This document shows positions 59,550-64,000 of a stretch of DNA of 64,000 nucleotides, in pieces; position 1 is the first letter of the stretch; each line of letters opens with the position of its first letter. The notes below the pieces were generated by a model. It was given only the letters and a program-made list of their open reading frames with translations, was not told the DNA's origin and did not search any database. The DNA is from Streptomyces sp. RPT161. Lineage in GTDB: Bacteria > Actinomycetota > Actinomycetes > Streptomycetales > Streptomycetaceae. The translations under genes and the position numbers were made by a program. The stretch spans positions 310,001 through 374,000 of the forward strand of contig NZ_JAPZVN010000002.1 in the NCBI RefSeq assembly GCF_027533845.1. Direction: 5' to 3'.

Positions 59550-61073
59550 CATCGCCGCGTTGTGACCGGGTATCCCGCTCACGCCCCCGCCGCGCACCGC
59601 GCCCGCGCCGCACAGCAGGACGTTGCGGTGCGCGGTCTCCACACCCCAACGGCCTGTCTCCGGTGTGGCGTACGGCCAGGACAGGTCGCGGTGGAAGATG
59701 TGCCCGCCCGGAAGCGCGACCTCCCGTTCCAGGTCGAGCGGTGACTTGGCCTCGATGCACGGTTGTCCCTCGGCGTCCAGCGCCAGGCACTCCTCGATCG
59801 GCTCGGCGAGCACCGCGTCCAACTGCGCCAGCGTGGCCTTGAGTAGCGCCTCCTTGGTTCCGGTGGGGTCGGAGGCGAACAGCCGCCCGGGGGCCAGCAG
59901 TCCGAACAGGGTGAGCGTGTGCCAGCCGCGGGCGGCCAGTTCGGGGGAGAGGATGGACGGGTCGGTCAGCGAGTGGCAGTAGATCTCCGAGGGCGGCGCG
60001 GTGGGCAGCGCGCCACCGGCCGTCTGCCGGTACGCGTCCGCCAGGTTGCGGTAGCCCTCGGCGATGTGGAACGTGCCGGAGAACGCCGCACGGGGGTCAA
60101 CCGCCGTGTCCCGCAACCGCGGTAGTCGCCGCAGCAGCATGTTGACCTTGAGCTGCGACCCCTCCGGCTTCGCCGGAGCCGGCTCGTCCAGCAGTTCGGC
60201 GAGCGCGTGTGGGGAGACCGCGGCCAGTACGTGCCGGGTCTCCACCTGCCCTGTGGCGAAGCGGACTTCGGCCCGGGTGCCGTCGGTGGTGATGCCGGTC
60301 GCCGTACAGCCGGTGACGATCTCGGCCCCGGCCGCGCGGGCCGCGTCGGCGAGCGCGTCGGTCAACGCGCCCATGCCGCCCACCGGAACGTTCCAGTCCC
60401 CGGTGCCGCCGCCGATCACGTGGTACAGGAAACAGCGGTTCTGCACCAGCGACGGATCGTGGGCGTGGCTGTACGTGCCGATCAGGGCGTCGGTGAGGAC
60501 GACACCGCGTACCAGGTCGTCGGTGAAGGCCGACTCCACGGTCTCGCCCAGCGGGCGCTCGAACAGCGCCTGCCATGCGTCCGGTTCGTCCACCGCCCGG
60601 GCCAACTCGGCGCGCGACGGCAGCGGTTCGGTGAGCGTCGGGAAGACACGCTCGGCGACCCGGCTCGTCATTCCGTAGAACCGCTGCCACGCCGCGAAGT
60701 CGCGGTCGGATCCGGTGAGTTGGACGAAGCCCTCCCGGGTGGCCGCCGGATCGCCGCCGTCCACCAGCAGTCCGCCACCGCGCCGGTCCGGGGTGTACGA
60801 GGAGATCCGCCGCCGCCGTACCGTGAACCGCAGCCCCAGATCCCTGACGATCTTCTGGGGCAGCAGGCTGACCAGGTAGGAGTAGCGGGACAGCCGTGCC
60901 TCCACGCCCGGATAGGCCCGGGCGGACACGGCCGCCCCGCCGGTCACCGGCAGTCGCTCCAGCACCAGCACCGAGCGCCCGGCGCGCGCCAGGTACGCGG
61001 CGGCGGTCAGCCCGTTGTGGCCGCCGCCGACGATGACCGCGTCGTAGCAGGGGTGGTCCGGCACTCCGCTCAT
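59532..61073 (-). CDS. phytoene-desaturase-like NAD(P)/FAD oxidoreductase (PYROXD2-like)
   Basis: A 513-residue flavoprotein. The dinucleotide motif is AVIVGGGHNGLTAAAYLARA near residue 13 with VLVLERLPVTGGAAVS, and GGMGALTDALADAARAAGAE occurs in the middle. The C-terminal FAD block is NVLLCGAGAVRGGGVSGIPG. It resembles CrtI-type desaturases and the PYROXD2 group, but no carotenoid genes are near. Substrate unknown. ATG 61073; it overlaps the convergent Rsm22 gene by 18 bases at the 3' end. Confidence 0.88.
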   Translation of the reverse strand: MSGVPDHPCYDAVIVGGGHNGLTAAAYLARAGRSVLVLERLPVTGGAAVSARAYPGVEARLSRYSYLVSLLPQKIVRDLGLRFTVRRRRISSYTPDRRGGGLLVDGGDPAATREGFVQLTGSDRDFAAWQRFYGMTSRVAERVFPTLTEPLPSRAELARAVDEPDAWQALFERPLGETVESAFTDDLVRGVVLTDALIGTYSHAHDPSLVQNRCFLYHVIGGGTGDWNVPVGGMGALTDALADAARAAGAEIVTGCTATGITTDGTRAEVRFATGQVETRHVLAAVSPHALAELLDEPAPAKPEGSQLKVNMLLRRLPRLRDTAVDPRAAFSGTFHIAEGYRNLADAYRQTAGGALPTAPPSEIYCHSLTDPSILSPELAARGWHTLTLFGLLAPGRLFASDPTGTKEALLKATLAQLDAVLAEPIEECLALDAEGQPCIEAKSPLDLEREVALPGGHIFHRDLSWPYATPETGRWGVETAHRNVLLCGAGAVRGGGVSGIPGHNAAMSVLGR

Positions 61074-61134
61074 CCGCGCGGCTCCCTTGTTCGGGTCTCG
61101 ACCGTTCAGCCTCTCGACCCGAACGTACCTCCGC

Positions 61135-61950
61135 TCAGCAGCGCAGTTCCATGGTCGCGCACTTCACGCTGCCGCCCGCCTTGTGCAGTTCGGACACATC
61201 GACGCCGATGGGCTCGAAGCCGCGGTCGCGCAGCGGTTGGAACAGGCCGGTGGCGGCGAGCGGCAGCAGCACATGGCGTCCGTCGCTGACCGCGTTGAGG
61301 CCCAGCGCCGCCGCGTCCTCCTCGGTGGCGATCAGCGCGTCCGGGAACAGCCGGGCCAGCACCGCCTGGCTGCCGGGGGAGAACGCCTCCGGGTAGTACA
61401 TGATCTCGTCGCCGTCCAGCACGCCCAGCGCGGTGTCCAGGTGGTAGTAGCGCGGGTCCACCAGTTCCAGGCCGATCACCGGGCGGCCGAAGAACTCCTG
61501 CACCTCGGCCCTGACCTGCGGGCTGCTGCGGAATCCGGCGCCCGCCAGGATCCATGACGCGGTGGCGGTGAAGTCGCCCTCGCCCTCGTTGATGTGCTCG
61601 GGTTCGTGGATCTCGGTGAAGCCCTGATCCCGGAACCAGGCGAGGTGTGCGGGCGCTTCGCCTCTTCGTTCGGCGTTGGCGAACTTGGCGCCGAACACCC
61701 GACCGTCGATGACCGTGGCACCGTTGGCGGCGAACACCATGTCCGGCAGGCCGGGCACCGGTTCGAGCACCTCGACCCGGTGGCCCAGTGACAGATAGCG
61801 GTCCCGCAGGTCCTCCCACTGGAAGAGGGCGATCGCGGGGTCCACCGGCTTGTCCGGATCCATCCATGGATTGATGGAGTAGCTGACCCGGTAGTGGTTC
61901 GGTGGGCACATCAGATAACGCCGGGGCGTGGCGACACGTTCTGGGCGCAA
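61135..61950 (-). CDS. ddaH: dimethylarginine dimethylaminohydrolase
   Basis: A 271-residue amidinotransferase-fold enzyme. MCPPNHYRVSYSINPWMDPD is close to the N-terminus, substrate-binding residues are in DMVFAANGATVIDG and EGEGDFTATASW, the catalytic His is in YYHLDTALGVLDGD, and the nucleophile Cys is near residue 264 in GGSVKCATMEL. It hydrolyses N-dimethylarginine to citrulline and dimethylamine, or a related arginine derivative. The start is probably TTG 61950, with GAGGAG nine bases upstream; no ATG or GTG fits as well. Confidence 0.92.
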   Translation of the reverse strand: MRPERVATPRRYLMCPPNHYRVSYSINPWMDPDKPVDPAIALFQWEDLRDRYLSLGHRVEVLEPVPGLPDMVFAANGATVIDGRVFGAKFANAERRGEAPAHLAWFRDQGFTEIHEPEHINEGEGDFTATASWILAGAGFRSSPQVRAEVQEFFGRPVIGLELVDPRYYHLDTALGVLDGDEIMYYPEAFSPGSQAVLARLFPDALIATEEDAAALGLNAVSDGRHVLLPLAATGLFQPLRDRGFEPIGVDVSELHKAGGSVKCATMELRC

Positions 61951-62121
61951 GGCGGGCTCCTCGCCGTTGAGGCTCCGATGGGCGCTCGGCTGGGCCCCGG
62001 GGCGGCCCCCGGGAAACGCAGCCGCGCACAAATGGTCCACCCGGAGGGCGCGAAAAACACCGATCCGTTCGGGTGGTTCTTTTCGCGCCCCCGTGCGCAA
62101 TTGCCTTACCCGCGCGCCGGG

Positions 62122-62790
62122 TTACCCGGCGAAGGTCAAGGCGAGGTCCGCGAAGACCGCGCTGTTCAGGGTGAACGCGTGTCTGCACTCGTCGACCACC
62201 CGGTGCCGCTCCGGCTCGTCCACCGGCAGCGCGTCGAGTAGTTCGCGGTACTCCCGCTTGAAGGCGGCGGGGTTGCCGATGCCCTCGAAGACGTAGAACC
62301 GCACGCCGTCGCCCTTGCGTTGGAAGCCCCAGGTGCGTTCCGCGATGCCCCGGATGACCTGGCCGCCGGACAGGTCGCCGAGGTAGCGGGTGTAGTGGTG
62401 GGCGACGTAGCCCGCGGGCCAGGCCGCGGCGACCTCGGCGACGCGGTCGCAGTACGCGGCCGTGGCGGGCAGCGGCGAGGCCGCGGTGCGCCAGTCGGCT
62501 CCGCGCAGATGCTCCAGGTCCCGTTCGAGTTCGGCCACCCGCAGCAACTCGGGGCGTATGAACGGGCCGGCGACCGGGTCGGCGGCCAGCCGGTCGGCCG
62601 TCTGCTCCAACGCGCGGTAGACGAACCACAGTTGCTCGGTGTAGCGGACGTACGCCTCCACGCCCAGCCGCCCGCCGAGCAGGTCGGCCATGAACGCGGA
62701 CTCCTCGGCCTCGGTGTGCTGGGCGTGTGTCGCGGAGCGGATGAGATCGGAGAAGCGGGCGAACTGGGTGGCGGTCACACGGGCCTCCAT
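62122..62790 (-). CDS. heme oxygenase (biliverdin-producing)
   Basis: A 222-residue all-alpha heme oxygenase of the HmuO/HO-1 type. The proximal heme His is about residue 25 in SATHAQHTEAEESAF, and the distal helix is ARYLGDLSGGQ-like (YTRYLGDLSGGQVIRGIAER near residue 137). It opens heme to biliverdin, CO and Fe2+, giving iron release. ATG 62790. No heme transporter genes are adjacent, and I see no clear iron box upstream (62791-63028 shows nothing definite). Confidence 0.93.
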   Translation of the reverse strand: MEARVTATQFARFSDLIRSATHAQHTEAEESAFMADLLGGRLGVEAYVRYTEQLWFVYRALEQTADRLAADPVAGPFIRPELLRVAELERDLEHLRGADWRTAASPLPATAAYCDRVAEVAAAWPAGYVAHHYTRYLGDLSGGQVIRGIAERTWGFQRKGDGVRFYVFEGIGNPAAFKREYRELLDALPVDEPERHRVVDECRHAFTLNSAVFADLALTFAG

Positions 62791-63028
62791 CGGCTACGGC
62801 GCGGCTGCGGCGCGCTGGCGGCGCCGCGAGGACGGCGCCCACCGCACGACTTGCCGACATGCTGTCGGGAAAGGCTATACCCGCCCGTGATCCATTCGGA
62901 ATCGCTCATCCGGGGGACCTGAGAGGATTCGGCCATTTACCGCGCCGCGACCGCACGTCCGTCACACCACGCACATCGCCCCCGCTGACGCCACCCCGCG
63001 TTCACGCGGCCGACGCGCAGGGAGCAGG

Positions 63029-63802
63029 ATGGACAGTGCATCCGGCGAAACACCCACCGACGAGAGGGGTTCTATGGAACGCAGGGGCAGGATGTCCGAG
63101 TGGCTGCGCCGCCGCCCACGCTCCACGGGCGACAGGCCCCGTGCCTCCGCCCGCGCCGCCACCCCGGACCGGGACGCGCTCCTCCTCGGTGCCGCAGCGG
63201 CGTCGTTCCCGGTGGCACCGGCCGCCCACCCGTCCGGCTTCAGCTGTTCCTGCGACCGGATCGGCTGTCCCACGCCGGGCATGCACCCGGTCTCGTTCGC
63301 CTGGCAGACCCAGGCCACCACCGACCCCGAGCAGATCACCCGCTGGCTGGCCGCCCAGCCGCTGGCCAACTTCATCACCGCCACCGGCGCCAACCACGAC
63401 GTACTGGACGTACCCGCCGCCGCGGGCGGGATCGCGCTGCGCCGACTGGACGCGGAGGGTGTGCCGGCCGGCCCGGTGGCGCGCTACGGCGCCGACCGGA
63501 TGCTGTTCTTCACCGCCACCCGGGCCCCGGCGGACGAGGACGAGTGGTGGCCGTGCGAGCTCGACTGCCATCCGGAGACCCTCGACGAGCACCCCGGGCT
63601 GCGCTGGCACTGCCGCGGCAGCTATGTGCTGCTGCCGCCGTCCCGGCTGCCGGACGGCTCGGTGGTGGACTGGGTCCGCCCGCCGGACCTGCCGCTGCCG
63701 GACCCGCTGCCGCTGCTCGCGGTGCTGACCGACGCGTGCGCCCAGGTCGCCACCGAGGCGCGGCCGGAGGCGGCCGGCGGCTGGCTCTCGGGCGGCCGGT
63801 AG
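63029..63802 (+). CDS. primase-polymerase (Prim-Pol) domain protein
   Basis: A 257-residue protein with the N-terminal bifunctional primase/polymerase-type fold: a variable basic head, then LLLGAAAASFPVAPAAHPSG, CSCDRIGCPTPGMHPV (a Cys/His knuckle), and ITRWLAAQPLANFITATGAN. The tail (HCRGSYVLLPPSRLPDGSVV) matches the domain's end. It lacks a helicase domain, like many stand-alone Streptomyces members, whose catalytic competence is uncertain. The ATG at 63029 follows GGGAG; ATG 63074 is possible. Confidence 0.82.
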   Translation: MDSASGETPTDERGSMERRGRMSEWLRRRPRSTGDRPRASARAATPDRDALLLGAAAASFPVAPAAHPSGFSCSCDRIGCPTPGMHPVSFAWQTQATTDPEQITRWLAAQPLANFITATGANHDVLDVPAAAGGIALRRLDAEGVPAGPVARYGADRMLFFTATRAPADEDEWWPCELDCHPETLDEHPGLRWHCRGSYVLLPPSRLPDGSVVDWVRPPDLPLPDPLPLLAVLTDACAQVATEARPEAAGGWLSGGR

Positions 63803-63834
63803 GCGCCGTCCGTGCGCCCCGCCGAGGCGGCGTC

Positions 63835-64000
63835 CTAGGCGCCGCTGGCCGAAACCAGCCCCTCGATGCGGTTGAGGAAGACCACCTTCGCGCCCGCATC
63901 CGACCGCGCGGGCACCTTCACGACCTGCTCCGCCACCTTGTACAGCGTCACCGACCTGTTCGGGGTGCCGGTCAGCAGCGCGTTAACGTTCGGATCCTTG
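63835..64000 (-). CDS. C-terminal end of an unknown protein (cut by window end)
   Basis: Minus-strand open frame running out of the window, stop TAG at 63835-63837. The visible 54 residues (KDPNVNALLTGTPNRSVTLY, then KVAEQVVKVPARSDAGAK and VVFLNRIEGLVSASGA) look like a compact alpha/beta end with no recognised motif. It is convergent with the Prim-Pol gene, 32 bases apart. Family unknown. Confidence 0.6.
   Translation of the reverse strand, partial: KDPNVNALLTGTPNRSVTLYKVAEQVVKVPARSDAGAKVVFLNRIEGLVSASGA

Overview
The window is very GC-rich actinobacterial chromosome, almost certainly from Streptomyces or a close relative in the Streptomycetaceae. The evidence is the codon use, frequent GTG starts, a class A RNase P RNA, DUF397/Scr1-type XRE pairs, DUF6227 and DUF5336 proteins, an SCO2322-type protein and a decayed ram/amf locus. 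No phage, plasmid, IS transposase, CRISPR array or tRNA was recognised. It reads as chromosome core with accessory insertions.

Layout. 1-9.5 kb: the end of a NarL-type regulator, small membrane proteins, a UPF0014 permease, a Mn2+ riboswitch with a TMEM165/GDT1 exporter, a HAD phosphatase and a serine hydrolase that share a repeated leader element, and a DHA2 efflux pump. 9.5-16.8 kb: an MHS transporter, divergent cyp125 and fadA5 genes, a frameshifted DUF6247 gene, an alpha/beta hydrolase and an XRE/DUF397 pair. 17-22.7 kb: a five-gene translationally coupled minus-strand ECF operon behind a cobalamin riboswitch, including two surface-anchored proteins. 22.8-29.3 kb: a metallo-hydrolase, an aldehyde dehydrogenase and a ferredoxin, then the wreck of a ram/amf class III lanthipeptide (SapB/AmfS) locus, then kstR. 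29.4-36.3 kb: a GT4/methyltransferase/alpha-alpha-barrel operon, a mycothiol-dependent enzyme, an F420 oxidoreductase, a DUF5336 protein and a methyltransferase. 36.4-41.8 kb: a DesK/DesR-like two-component system and an hsd4B-like/ADH/ChsB1-like operon. 42-54.5 kb: core genes (Nif3, zinc ribbon, RNase H/phosphatase, KDPG aldolase, YaaA, rnpB, PCD), a monooxygenase/PadR pair and a Bcr/CflA pump. 54.5-64 kb: a Zur-type zinc ABC transporter with two permeases, repeats, Rsm22, an FAD oxidoreductase, ddaH, heme oxygenase and a primase-polymerase domain protein.

How the genes work together. The strongest theme is a dispersed KstR regulon. A KstR-like TetR repressor lies in the same 30 kb as four sites fitting TnnAACnnGTTnnA (three exact, one with a single mismatch), placed before cyp125/fadA5, the MBL/ALDH-ferredoxin pair, kstR/GT4 and hsd4B-ADH-SDR. 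A second palindrome, CTGACG-N3-CGTCAG, precedes cyp125 and the F420 oxidoreductase. Together these suggest steroid or steroid-like side-chain catabolism. The second theme is metal and cofactor homeostasis with visible cis-control: Mn2+ and B12 riboswitches, tandem Zur boxes and a possible iron box.

The observations most worth following are the repeated covarying leader hairpin before two unrelated hydrolase genes, the riboswitch-linked B12 ECF operon with an intrinsic-factor-like barrel protein, the multiply broken ram locus, the GT4 operon behind a KstR box, and a four-copy intergenic repeat. Everything here was read by eye. Family names come from motif and sequence memory, not from searches.
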